Source of the DNA: Pseudotabrizicola sp051200875
Lineage (GTDB): Bacteria; Pseudomonadota; Alphaproteobacteria; Rhodobacterales; Rhodobacteraceae
DNA: 64,000 nucleotides
Assembly (NCBI RefSeq): GCF_051200875.1
Contig: NZ_CP195191.1
Coordinates: forward strand, 372,001 to 436,000
Reading direction: 5' to 3'
Shown in pieces: positions 1-8,066 of the stretch (position 1 is the first letter of the stretch; the number at the start of each line of letters is the position of its first letter). The notes under the pieces are model-generated. The model had not been told where the DNA came from. It made no database searches and worked only from the letters and a program-made list of their open reading frames with translations. The position numbers and the translations under genes were made by a program.

Positions 1-136
1 GCGATCAGGACCGTTTGTTGGGCTTCGCGCCACAACCAAAGCCATTTGTGCCCAATGCAGATATTTGTCGCAGAATGGCCTTTACGCCGCGTGGGGCCAT
101 TGGATAATCGAAAGCACAGATTGGCAGGAATGCGAA

Positions 137-1162
137 ATGATCGTGACTTTGCGAGAAGTGGCGTTGAAGGCGGGCGTGTCGCGCTCTGCCGTCTCGCGGA
201 CTTTTACGCCGGGCGCTTCGGTTTCGGCCAAAACCCGGGCTAAGGTTGAGCTTGCAGCTGAAGAGCTTGGATACCGCCCATCGGTTCTGGCCTCTGCTTT
301 ATCGACCGGCAGAACCAAGTTGATCGGCTTGGTGTCGACGAACTTTCGCAACCCGATCTTTCTTGAGGTGTTCGACCACTTTACCAAAGCATTGCAGGCT
401 CGGGCTTTGCGTCCGCTTTTGGTCAATCTTTCGGGCGAGATGACACTAGAGAGCGCAGTCGGCATGCTGCGACAGTACTCCGTCGATGGCGTCATTCTGG
501 CTAGCTCAACGCTCCCCCCCAGCTTTCCCTTGGCGTTCAAAGCCGCGGGATTGCCGGTCGTTCATTGCTTTGGCCGATGGTCGAAAGACCCTGAAGTGAA
601 CCTTGTTGGTATCGACAACCGGGCATGTGGCCGTATGGCGGCAGAAACACTTCTTACTCGCGGCTATCAACGGATCGGGTTTCTAGGCGGGCCCGCGACG
701 GCGACGTCGACCGAAGATCGACTGGCCGGTTTCCGCGAAGCACTTGCGGGGCCTGGGCGCGCGCAACTGACGACAAGTTTTGCGGATTCCTATTCGTTCG
801 ACGCAGGCTTTCAGGAAATGTCGCGTCTGATTGCCGAAGGCGATTTGGCCGAAGCCTATTTTTGCGGTGACGATGTTTTGGCCATCGGGGCCATGTCAGC
901 GCTGCGGGCGGCGGGAATGAATGTGCCTGAAGATATCGGTATTCTGGGCTTGAACGACATGGAGATGGCCGGTTGGCCGGGCACCCAGCTTACGACCATT
1001 CACCAGCCGATTGACGCGATTGTGGCGGCCGGTGTCGAGCGTATCGTCTCTTTGCTGGAAAACCCGGATCAGCCACCCTTGGCCCAGCTTTATGACTGCC
1101 AAGTGGTCGAGCGCGGGACGCTGCGTGCGCGCGCCCCGCACGATAGGGTTATCGGAACATAG
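137..1162 (+). CDS. LacI-family transcriptional regulator, probably of the inositol (iol) genes
   Basis: A 341-residue LacI/GalR-type repressor. The N-terminal helix-turn-helix reads LREVALKAGVSRSAVSRTF, followed by the hinge and a periplasmic-binding-protein-like effector domain (ligand pocket, IGFLGGPATAT, and the C-terminal GLNDMEMAGWPGTQLTTIHQP stretch typical of the family). The frame is open from position 65 through a TTG codon, but the HTH alignment makes the ATG at 137 the natural start. It converges on the Gfo/Idh/MocA gene and the two stop regions overlap by 14 bp. Its position at the edge of the iol cluster, together with a LacI-like palindrome in the iolC divergent promoter region, suggests that it represses those genes; the inducer would be inositol or a downstream intermediate, which is inference. 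Confidence 0.87.
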   Translation: MIVTLREVALKAGVSRSAVSRTFTPGASVSAKTRAKVELAAEELGYRPSVLASALSTGRTKLIGLVSTNFRNPIFLEVFDHFTKALQARALRPLLVNLSGEMTLESAVGMLRQYSVDGVILASSTLPPSFPLAFKAAGLPVVHCFGRWSKDPEVNLVGIDNRACGRMAAETLLTRGYQRIGFLGGPATATSTEDRLAGFREALAGPGRAQLTTSFADSYSFDAGFQEMSRLIAEGDLAEAYFCGDDVLAIGAMSALRAAGMNVPEDIGILGLNDMEMAGWPGTQLTTIHQPIDAIVAAGVERIVSLLENPDQPPLAQLYDCQVVERGTLRARAPHDRVIGT

Positions 1163-2282
1163 GGGGGCGGGCGTCTTCCCAAGTCCCGCCTTTCTTAGCC
1201 GACGCGACGGCCGAATGCACCGCAGCGATAGAACGCACACCTGCCAAGGCAAGTGGAAGCCCGTCGCGCTTTTGGCCGCGGATCGCATCGGCCAAATCGC
1301 AATAGATATTGGCCACGGCCAGCGGGAAACCTTCTGGGTGGGCAATGGCAACGCGGCTCAGGCGCTTGGCGTCATCGTAAAGACCGCTCTCGCCCTTCTC
1401 CATGATCTGGGTGCGGCCACCAACAGGCGTATAGATCAACTGGTTAGGTTGTTCTGATGCCCAGCGTAGACCACCAGTTTCGCCAAAGACCTGAATGTCG
1501 AAACCGTGTTGCCGCCCGATGGCCACGGACGAGGTCCATAGTCGACCGACGGTGCCTTTCGACATGCGGAAGTTCACCATGGCATCATCTTCCAGAACGC
1601 GGCTGGAAATGGTCGAGGCAAAGTCAGCGGAGAGCTTTTCAACTTCGTCGTCGCAGATGAAGCTTGCCATGTGCAGGGCGTGAATTCCGCAATCTGCAAA
1701 TTGGCCAGAGACCCCGGCGAGGGCAGGGTCATAGCGCCAACGAACCCGTGGGTTGTCGGCATCAGTGGCATCACCGTGATGACCATGGCTGAAATTGGTG
1801 ACAACCAAGCGCACCTTGCCGATGTCACCTGCGCGCACCATCGCCCGTGCCTGCCGGATCATCGGATAGGCTGAATAGCAGTAGTTTACTGCACAGATCT
1901 TCCCGGTTTTCGCGGCGATCCGAACCAGCTCTTCGCCTTCTTCGACTGTCACCGTCATCGGCTTTTCGCACAGGACGTGAAAGCCAGCTTCCAGAAAAGC
2001 CTTGGAAATCTCGTAATGCGTCGAATTGGGAGTTGCGACAGTGACAAGATCGATACGGTCTGGCCGACCAGTCTCACCGGCAAGCATTTCTTTCCAATCG
2101 CCATAGGCGCGGTCATCAGCCACACCCAACTGCTTTGCAAAGGCGCGACCTTCCGCCGGGCGATGGTCAAATGCGCCGGCAGCAAGTTCGAAATGTCCGT
2201 CTGCCAAAGCGCCAAGGCGATGTGCAGGGCCGATCTGGCTGCCGTCTCCACCACCGATCATGCCCCATTTCAGTTTTGTCAT
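1149..2282 (-). CDS. Gfo/Idh/MocA-family NAD(P)-dependent dehydrogenase (inositol-type)
   Basis: A 377-residue oxidoreductase of the glucose-fructose/inositol dehydrogenase family. The N-terminal Rossmann fold has the dinucleotide loop GMIGGGDGSQIG, and the conserved EKP (LCEKPMTVTVEEGEEL) of the family is present, followed by the C-terminal alpha/beta substrate domain with GGSGxFADCGIHALH-like residues. The ATG at 2282 was chosen because the Rossmann strand begins four residues in and an AGGACAGG ribosome site precedes it; the frame extends further upstream without family similarity. It is the last gene of a leftward trio starting at 4317, with 10 bp between it and the IolE-like gene. It probably oxidises an inositol isomer or a related cyclitol/sugar; which one cannot be told from sequence. 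Confidence 0.88.
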   Translation of the reverse strand: MTKLKWGMIGGGDGSQIGPAHRLGALADGHFELAAGAFDHRPAEGRAFAKQLGVADDRAYGDWKEMLAGETGRPDRIDLVTVATPNSTHYEISKAFLEAGFHVLCEKPMTVTVEEGEELVRIAAKTGKICAVNYCYSAYPMIRQARAMVRAGDIGKVRLVVTNFSHGHHGDATDADNPRVRWRYDPALAGVSGQFADCGIHALHMASFICDDEVEKLSADFASTISSRVLEDDAMVNFRMSKGTVGRLWTSSVAIGRQHGFDIQVFGETGGLRWASEQPNQLIYTPVGGRTQIMEKGESGLYDDAKRLSRVAIAHPEGFPLAVANIYCDLADAIRGQKRDGLPLALAGVRSIAAVHSAVASAKKGGTWEDARPPMFR

Positions 2283-2292
2283 GGTCCTGTCC

Positions 2293-3186
2293 TTAGTTGA
2301 AGCCGATGGATTCCAGATATTCCCGGTTGGCGCGCGCATCGTCCATAGGGCGAACATCCAATGTCGGATCGCAGTCCTGCTCGACCGTGCACCAACCATC
2401 GAATCCAGCGTCCAAGAGCACTTGGCGAACGGCAGGGAAATCAACGTCGCCCTTGCCGAGATTGCAGAAGATGCCCTGACCACAGGCGTCGTAAAAACCG
2501 GTGCGATTTGCAATAGCCTGGGCTTTGACCTGGGGGTCGATGTCCTTGAAATGCATATACGCAATACGCCCAATATGGCGTTTCATGAAAGCTACCGGGT
2601 CGAACCCAGCATAGGAGTGATGACCGGTATCGAAGCAGATTTTCAGAAACTTCTCGTCTACTTCATCCAGCAGGCGTTCAAGTTCTGGTTCGAAGTCGAT
2701 GAATCCCGCCGCATGTGCGTGGATGCTCACAGTCAGACCGTAAACTTCGGTGCCCATCTTGGCCACCGTCGCAATACGATTGCGGAACGCTTCCCATTCG
2801 GCGCGGTCCATCTGTTCTGCCTCATTCGCGCGGCCAGCGGTCGGGGCGCGGCGCTGCGAGATCGAGTCGATGAGGACCAGATGCTTTGCGCGGTGAGAGA
2901 CAAGGGATTTGCATGTCCGAAGCGACGCATCCATGACGTCACCCCATGCGTTTGCATCATGGAAAGGCCGGAACACGACGCCGCCAATCAGGGTAAGCGC
3001 GTGCTGGTTCAACGCATCAGCCAATTCATCGGGATCTTCCGGCATAAAACCGATAGGGCCAAGTTCGATCCCCTTGTAGCCAGCTTGGGCGCACTCCTTG
3101 AGCACGGTTTGCCAAGTCGGGTTACGAGGATCCTTCGCAAACTCAACCCCCCAAGAACAGGGCGCGTTTCCGATCCGAATAGTCAT
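2293..3186 (-). CDS. IolE-like sugar isomerase/dehydratase (2-keto-myo-inositol dehydratase type)
   Basis: A 297-residue TIM-barrel protein of the xylose isomerase-like family. The N-terminus IRIGNAPCSWGVEFA matches the opening strand of IolE-type inosose dehydratases. Metal-ligand stretches are visible: SIHAHAAGFI, CFDTGHHSYAG, MHFKDIDP and a C-terminal CTVEQDCDP. Length fits IolE. In the iol pathway this enzyme would dehydrate 2-keto-myo-inositol to the trihydroxycyclohexadione. The flanking dehydrogenases and the divergent iolC-iolB operon support this, although an epimerase role on another keto-inositol is possible. It has an ATG start at 3186 with AAGGA upstream, and is the middle gene of a three-gene operon. 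Confidence 0.85.
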   Translation of the reverse strand: MTIRIGNAPCSWGVEFAKDPRNPTWQTVLKECAQAGYKGIELGPIGFMPEDPDELADALNQHALTLIGGVVFRPFHDANAWGDVMDASLRTCKSLVSHRAKHLVLIDSISQRRAPTAGRANEAEQMDRAEWEAFRNRIATVAKMGTEVYGLTVSIHAHAAGFIDFEPELERLLDEVDEKFLKICFDTGHHSYAGFDPVAFMKRHIGRIAYMHFKDIDPQVKAQAIANRTGFYDACGQGIFCNLGKGDVDFPAVRQVLLDAGFDGWCTVEQDCDPTLDVRPMDDARANREYLESIGFN

Positions 3187-3210
3187 GATCTGTAGTCCTT
3201 GAGTTTGGTG

Positions 3211-4317
3211 TTAAACGTCTAGCCAGCGACCGTCTGGCGCGGAACGCAGGGCCGCATCGACGACTTGCCAGACAGAAAGGCCGTCAGCGAAGGTTGGCCA
3301 AACATTCTTGCCGCTATGGATTGCATCAAGAAAGTCGCGCGCTTCGATGATGATCTGGTCTTGATAGCCGGTGCCGTGCCCCGGTCCTTGGCAAAAGGGT
3401 AGGTAGTCTGGATGTGATGGGCCGGTCAGAATCTTGCGAAATCCGCGTTCGGCTTCTGGCCCTTCGGCCCGATACAGCCAGATCGCATTCTGGTCTTCCT
3501 GATCAAAGCGGATCGCGCCCTTGGTGCCATGCACTTCGTAGGCATAGCCCATCTTGCGACCGGTGGCGACGCGACTGAAATACATATGCCCCATCACCCC
3601 GCGGGCAAAGCGGCACATGATCTGCGCGTGATCGTCATTGGTTACGGCCTCGGGGCCGGTGGCTCCTGGTCGAGATTTATGTACCGTTTCAACCAAAGCG
3701 GAAAGGCGCTCAATTGGGCCGAGTAGAGCTAGAGCACAATTTATCATATGCGGAGACAAGTCGCCCATTGTTCCGTTCGCAATGTCCTTGGTGCGCCACG
3801 TCGACGGCAAAGCCGGGTCGGCCAGGAAGTCCTCCGTATGTTCTCCACGAAACCAAACAATTTCGCCGATTGCTCCTTCGGCAATCAGATTTCGGGCAAA
3901 TTGTGTTGCGGGTGTGCGGACGTAGTTGAAGCCCACCATGTTCGTGACCTTCGCCTGCCGCGCTGCCTCGACCATTGCCTTTGCATCGTCAAGGGACGCG
4001 CCCAGAGGTTTTTCGCAGAAGACCGGCTTTCCCAGAGAGAATGCCGCTTGGGCGATGGCGCGATGGGTCGCTTGTGGGCTTGCAATGACGACAGCTTCGA
4101 CCTTCGGGTCTGCAACAAGTTCTTCCCAGCTCTTGGCTGCACGCGCAAAGCCGTAGGCGCGCGCATAGCGTTCGGCAGAGGACGCGCTGCCAGCGGCGAT
4201 CAGCTCCAATCGCGGCCTAAGGGGGGTATCGAAGACGGCCCCAACGGCCGACAGGGCGACAGCGTGGGCCTTTCCCATGTAGCCGCCGCCAACAAGCCCG
4301 ATTCCGATTTCGGTCAT
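3211..4317 (-). CDS. Gfo/Idh/MocA-family dehydrogenase, second paralogue in the iol cluster
   Basis: A 368-residue NAD(P)-dependent oxidoreductase. It has the Rossmann loop GLVGGGYMGKAH, the family EKP motif in VFCEKPLGASLDDAKAM, and the long C-terminal substrate-binding sheet. The ATG at 4317 is preceded by a strong GGGAGGACAG ribosome site; the open frame continues upstream into the operator region, which argues against an earlier start. It is the first gene of the leftward operon and is divergent from iolC, so both operons probably share control by the LacI-type operator at 4356-4405. It probably acts on inositol or a keto-inositol isomer (IolG/IolX/IolW types are not separable here). It shares the fold with the other Gfo/Idh/MocA gene of this operon but differs widely in sequence, so it is unlikely to be a recent duplicate. 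Confidence 0.87.
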   Translation of the reverse strand: MTEIGIGLVGGGYMGKAHAVALSAVGAVFDTPLRPRLELIAAGSASSAERYARAYGFARAAKSWEELVADPKVEAVVIASPQATHRAIAQAAFSLGKPVFCEKPLGASLDDAKAMVEAARQAKVTNMVGFNYVRTPATQFARNLIAEGAIGEIVWFRGEHTEDFLADPALPSTWRTKDIANGTMGDLSPHMINCALALLGPIERLSALVETVHKSRPGATGPEAVTNDDHAQIMCRFARGVMGHMYFSRVATGRKMGYAYEVHGTKGAIRFDQEDQNAIWLYRAEGPEAERGFRKILTGPSHPDYLPFCQGPGHGTGYQDQIIIEARDFLDAIHSGKNVWPTFADGLSVWQVVDAALRSAPDGRWLDV

Positions 4318-4355
4318 CTGTCCTCCCTTTCGGCAGCGCAGTTTGGTCAAGCCTA

Positions 4356-4405
4356 TTGCAACCGATTGCAAAATTCATATTATCTTTCCAAACCGACTGC
4401 AATCG
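4356..4405. promoter_or_regulatory. LacI-type operator region between the two iol operons
   Basis: Positions 4356-4371 read TTGCAACCGATTGCAA: two perfect 6-bp arms around CCGA, the CG-centred symmetry typical of LacI/GalR operators. A second copy of the right half-site, CCGACTGCAA, is at 4393-4402 with one mismatch. The region lies in the 142-bp divergent spacer between the dehydrogenase gene (leftward) and iolC (rightward). The LacI-family gene at 137-1162 is the obvious candidate binder. Confidence 0.62.
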
Positions 4406-4459
4406 AAATCGCGTTTTGGAGATTGTGCGCAATGCACGGGCCGAAAGTGAAAGGATCAA

Positions 4460-5434
4460 ATGACTGATCAGCGCATGCGGATAACGGGAAGCTTCTTAGT
4501 TCTCGGTCGCGCCGGAATGGATCTTTATGCTACTCCCGCAGGCGAGCGCATTGAGGATGCTCGGGGTTATGTGGCCCATCTTGGCGGGTCGGCTGCGAAT
4601 ATCGCGGCCACGCTCTCGCGCTTGGGAGCGCAAACTGCGTTGCTGTCTCGGGTTTCGGACGATGCCGTTGGGCGCTTCGTTCTTGCAGAACTGGATCGCT
4701 ACGGGATTGATCGCCGTAGGGTCGGGCAAAGTGCTGGCGGCGTTCGAACCTCTTTGGCGGTGGTGGAGACCAGATTAGAGGATTGCCAATCCGTGATTTA
4801 TCGCAATCAGGCGGCTGATTTCTGCCTTTCTGAAGGTGATGTTGCGGGCGTCGATTTCTCGACCTTCGGAACTTTGGTTGTGACAGGAACCGCCTTTGCG
4901 GACCCGGTGTCGCGCAAGGCATCTTTTCTGGCTCTTCAACGAGCACGGGAGGCCAACCTGACGACAGTCATGGATGTTGATTACCGGCCCTATTCCTGGG
5001 GATCAAACCAAGAGGCGCAGTCTGTTTGCCTAGAGGCTGCAGGGGCCTGCGACATCGTCGTCGGAAACGATGTGGAATTCGGGTTACTTGCCGGTGCATC
5101 TGAGATGGGGCTTGGCCTCGCACGCAATCTGGCTTCGGACGGGCGACGAGTTGCAGTCTATAAGATGGGCGAGAAGGGGGCCGTGACCGTTGGATTGGGA
5201 ACAGAGTTCTCAACCGGAATCTATCGGACCAATGCTTTAAAGCCGACCGGTGCGGGTGATGCATTTTTGGGGGGATTCCTGTTTGGCCTTTCCAAAGATA
5301 CATCTCTTCGTGACGCTGTGCTGCGCGGATCTGCTGCCGCAGCGATTGTCGTTTCGCGGGTTGGCTGTGCGCCCGCCTCGCCATCCTTGGCGGAACTTGA
5401 AGCGTTTCTTGCACAGCAAAACGCGCCAAATTGA
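4460..5434 (+). CDS. iolC: 5-dehydro-2-deoxygluconokinase
   Basis: A 324-residue PfkB-family kinase that phosphorylates 5-dehydro-2-deoxy-D-gluconate in myo-inositol breakdown. The N-terminal PfkB strand carries GRAGMDLYA (residues 16-24), and the glycine pair LGGSAANIAATLSRLG is at 41-56. The IolC hallmark DVDYRPYSW is at 172-180, and the catalytic anion-hole motif TGAGDAF is near 263-269 with Asp267 as the base. Length is typical for the single-domain form, without the aldolase-like C-terminal extension seen in some IolC proteins. The ATG start is preceded by AAAGGA. It is the first gene of the rightward iolC-iolB-aldolase operon. Confidence 0.92.
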   Translation: MTDQRMRITGSFLVLGRAGMDLYATPAGERIEDARGYVAHLGGSAANIAATLSRLGAQTALLSRVSDDAVGRFVLAELDRYGIDRRRVGQSAGGVRTSLAVVETRLEDCQSVIYRNQAADFCLSEGDVAGVDFSTFGTLVVTGTAFADPVSRKASFLALQRAREANLTTVMDVDYRPYSWGSNQEAQSVCLEAAGACDIVVGNDVEFGLLAGASEMGLGLARNLASDGRRVAVYKMGEKGAVTVGLGTEFSTGIYRTNALKPTGAGDAFLGGFLFGLSKDTSLRDAVLRGSAAAAIVVSRVGCAPASPSLAELEAFLAQQNAPN

Positions 5435-5443
5435 GAGGGTTCC

Positions 5444-6286
5444 ATGCATATTCCGCCCCATGACAACCAGAATAAGCCTATTGTCGATATCGATCACGCT
5501 TTGGTGCCGTTGAATTATTTCAACATCGTTCGCCTAAAGCGGGGTGAGGACTTCACATATTCCACTCCGGGCTATGAGACCTGCATTGTGCCTGCGACCG
5601 GGACGGTGCGCGTTGAAGTTTCGGGCCAAGTCCATGACGATATTGGGGGACGTGGGGTTGATGTCTGGGATGGCGAGCCGGAAGGCGTCTACGTTCCAAC
5701 TGGAATGTCTGCGACCATAAGATGCCTGTCCGACAGCGCCGAAGTCTTCATCGCTGGCGCCAAGTACGATAAAGTCCTTGAGCCTTTTGCGGTTCGCGCA
5801 AACGACCTGGACATCGTCCAGTACGGATCGGATGACACAAAAACGCATCGCAAGATAAAGCATATCCTCGGCACCAAGTATCACGACCGTGTTGGGCGAC
5901 TTTTGGTCAGCGAACTCTACACGGTTGGCACTGGCGGGTGGTCTGGTTTCCCAAGCCACAAACATGACACCGATCGTCTTCCCGAGGAGACACGGCATGA
6001 CGAAACCTATAACTTCCGCTTTCGTCCAAGCTATGGGTCAGGTCTACAAATGCTGCAACGGGTCGATAATGAGCCCGGCGATGCCTATCACATCATGAAC
6101 AATTCGACTGTTCTGATAGATCGCGGCTATCATCCCTGCTGTGTCTTGCCGGGCTACGAGATGTATTATTTCACGATCTTGGGAGGGCTTTCGCAGCGTA
6201 GCTTGAAGCAGTATTTTCAGCCAACCCATGCCGACCAGTTGCACACGATCCCTGGGATCATGGATATGGTCGCAAAGTTCAAATGA
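5444..6286 (+). CDS. iolB: 5-deoxy-glucuronate isomerase
   Basis: A 280-residue cupin of the KduI/IolB family, converting 5-deoxy-glucuronate to 5-dehydro-2-deoxygluconate. The second cupin carries the metal-binding signature GGWSGFPSHKHD...LPEETRHDETYNFRF, with the later PCCVLPGYEMYYFTILGG; this is the characteristic IolB pattern. A GAGAGGG ribosome site lies just before the ATG, 9 bp after iolC. The TGA stop overlaps the ATG of the following aldolase (ATGA), so translation is probably coupled. Its substrate is made by IolD, whose gene is not in this window. Confidence 0.93.
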   Translation: MHIPPHDNQNKPIVDIDHALVPLNYFNIVRLKRGEDFTYSTPGYETCIVPATGTVRVEVSGQVHDDIGGRGVDVWDGEPEGVYVPTGMSATIRCLSDSAEVFIAGAKYDKVLEPFAVRANDLDIVQYGSDDTKTHRKIKHILGTKYHDRVGRLLVSELYTVGTGGWSGFPSHKHDTDRLPEETRHDETYNFRFRPSYGSGLQMLQRVDNEPGDAYHIMNNSTVLIDRGYHPCCVLPGYEMYYFTILGGLSQRSLKQYFQPTHADQLHTIPGIMDMVAKFK

Positions 6287-7128
6287 CACGCGCGACGCTT
6301 GCAGAGGTTCTGCATCCTGCCTTGGAAAAGCGTTATGCCGTTGCCGGTGTTGTCTGTTTGGGCTGGGAAGACGCGCGGGCCTACGTTTCCGCCGCCGAGG
6401 CCGAGCGGGCACCGATCATCCTGCAAGCCGGGCCGGGGTGCCGGGCGCATACGCCGATCTCTGTGATTGGTGCCATGTTTCGCCATTTGGCCGACGCGGC
6501 CTCAATTCCTGTCGTTCTTCATCTCGATCATGGGGCAACACTCGAAGAAGCGCAGGCGGCTTTGGCTGAAGGCTTTACTTCGATCATGTTCGATGGCTCG
6601 TCGCTGCCACTCGACCAAAATATTCGCAAGACCGCAGAAATTGTGAAACTGGCGCGTTCGCATGGGGCCTCGAGTGAGGGAGAGGTCGGATTTGTCGGAT
6701 ATGACAACGGCGCTGCGTCTGCGCTTACAGAACCGGTGGATGCAATGCGGTTTGCATCGGAAACCGGTGTGGATGCGATGGCGGTTGCTGTGGGCAATGT
6801 CCACCTTCAGCAGAATCCCGGAGACGGGATCGACGAGCAGGCGCTTGCAGGAATAGCAAAGGCCACGAATGGCCAGGTGCCGCTGGTTATCCACGGGGGG
6901 TCTGGCGTTCCGGCTTTGCAACGCGCGGCTTTGGCCAAATCGTCCCCGATCTGCAAATTCAATATCGGTACGGAATTGCGAATGGTGTTCGGCCAAGCGC
7001 TTCGTCGACGGGTAAATGACGGCACGAATGAGTTTGATCGTCTGGCCTTGCTAAGTTCAGTTCATGACCCCTTGGCACAGACGCTTCGGGGTATCTTGCG
7101 GCAAATCGGTTCTTCAGACCGATATTGA
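6283..7128 (+). CDS. Class II fructose-bisphosphate aldolase family protein, IolJ-like
   Basis: A 281-residue zinc-dependent class II aldolase. Visible motifs are VVLHLDHG (zinc ligand and catalytic Asp), the SSEGEVG segment, the zinc-ligand VIHGGSGVP and phosphate-binding NIGTELR. In this context it most likely cleaves 6-phospho-5-dehydro-2-deoxygluconate to DHAP and malonate semialdehyde, the last iol-specific step. A fructose/tagatose-bisphosphate aldolase role cannot be excluded from sequence alone. It overlaps iolB by 4 bp and ends 25 bp before the left terminus of the insertion sequence, so the operon appears cut off here. Confidence 0.85.
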   Translation: MTRATLAEVLHPALEKRYAVAGVVCLGWEDARAYVSAAEAERAPIILQAGPGCRAHTPISVIGAMFRHLADAASIPVVLHLDHGATLEEAQAALAEGFTSIMFDGSSLPLDQNIRKTAEIVKLARSHGASSEGEVGFVGYDNGAASALTEPVDAMRFASETGVDAMAVAVGNVHLQQNPGDGIDEQALAGIAKATNGQVPLVIHGGSGVPALQRAALAKSSPICKFNIGTELRMVFGQALRRRVNDGTNEFDRLALLSSVHDPLAQTLRGILRQIGSSDRY

Positions 7129-7163
7129 CGGCGATTACAGACCTCCTTGCTTAGGGTCAGGAT

Positions 7164-7921
7164 TCATAACCAGTAGATGACGACAGCCGCGAGGGCGACG
7201 GCTGAAAGGAATACCTTGGGGCATCGGTCATAGCGGGTCGCCACGCGCCTCCAGTCCTTGAGCCTGCCGAACATGATCTCGATGCGGTTTCGCCGCTTGT
7301 AGCGGCGCTTGTCGTATTTGGCCGGGGTCTTTCGCTGCTTCCGACCGGGGATGCAGGCGCGTATCCCCTTGTCTTGCAATGCTTCTCTGAACCAGTCGGC
7401 GTCGCAACCGCGATCCCCGAGCAGCCATTCGACGTTGGGTAGGCCGCTCAGCAACGCCCGCGCGCCGATGTAGTCGCTCACTTGCCCGGCGGTGACGAAC
7501 AGGTCGATCGGGCGTCCCAGGCTGTCGCAGACGGCGTGCAGCTTGGTGTTCATGCCGCCTTTCGTGCGACCGATGAGGCGACCGCGCCCCCCTTTTTGGC
7601 GGCCATGCTGGTCGCGGTGCGGTGCGCTTTCAGGTAGGTCGCGTCGATCATCACGGTCTGCTTCTCGCCGTGTTCGGCCGCGAGGCCGATCATCATCCGC
7701 CCGAAGATGCCTTTCTCGCTCCAACGTTTCCATCGACTGTAGAGGGTCTTGTGCGGTCCGTAGGCTTCCGGGGCGTCGCGCCAGCGCAACCCATTGCGGT
7801 TGATGAAGATTATTCCGCTCAAAACCCGCCGGTCATCAACACGCGCCTTGCCGTGGGACTTCGGGAAGAAGGGGGAAAGCTTGGCCATCTGCGCGTCGGT
7901 CAGCCAGAAAAGGTCGCTCAT
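7164..7921 (-). CDS. IS5-family transposase, two frames joined by -1 frameshifting
   Basis: The first frame runs from ATG 7921 to 7550 and opens MSDLFWLTDAQM, a DUF4096-type IS5 N-terminus; it contains the first catalytic Asp in MIDATYLKAHR. The second frame ends at 7164 and carries the second Asp in LLGDRGCDADWF and the catalytic Glu in RRNRIEIMFGRLKDWRR. The frames overlap around 7587-7597, where the coding strand has AAAAAGGGGGG, a slippery run suited to -1 frameshifting; the fused product would be about 252 residues with a complete DDE triad. All three residues and both termini are present, so the element may be active. Confidence 0.85.
7587..7597 (-). other. Slippery sequence for -1 programmed frameshift in the transposase
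   Basis: The coding strand has AAAAAGGGGGG exactly where the two transposase frames overlap. Moving back one base joins ...MAAKKGG to ...RGRLIGRTKGGMNT, restoring the full-length DDE transposase. Frameshift control of this kind is known for IS427-group elements; its use here is inferred. Confidence 0.65.
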
Positions 7922-8066
7922 GTCACTGCTCCGTTTTCCGAGCCGTGAATCACGCAGCGCGTTGAAAATCAATGCATCCTGAGCCTAGTGCCGAGGGGTG
8001 AATTTTCGCGAGACTTCAGGTAAGGGTTGCATCAAGCGAACAGGGTTGGACAAGGGAACGGTTCGG

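Larger units (their letters stand above)
7154..7985 (-). mobile_element. IS5-family (IS427-group-like) insertion sequence, apparently intact
   Basis: An 832-bp element. The left end reads GGGTCAGGATTCAT (7154-7167) and the right end, read inward on the other strand, GGCTCAGGATGCAT (7985-7972); these imperfect inverted repeats differ at two of 14 positions. It is flanked by TA on both sides (7152-7153 and 7986-7987), consistent with the short TA target duplication known for the IS427 group. It holds a single transposase in two overlapping frames. It separates the iolJ-like gene from a glutamate-synthase-like gene. Confidence 0.85.

Noticed and set aside
2260..3195. A 311-codon open frame on the plus strand
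   Set aside because: It lies wholly antisense to the IolE-like gene, has no recognisable motif and no ribosome site; a codon-bias shadow.
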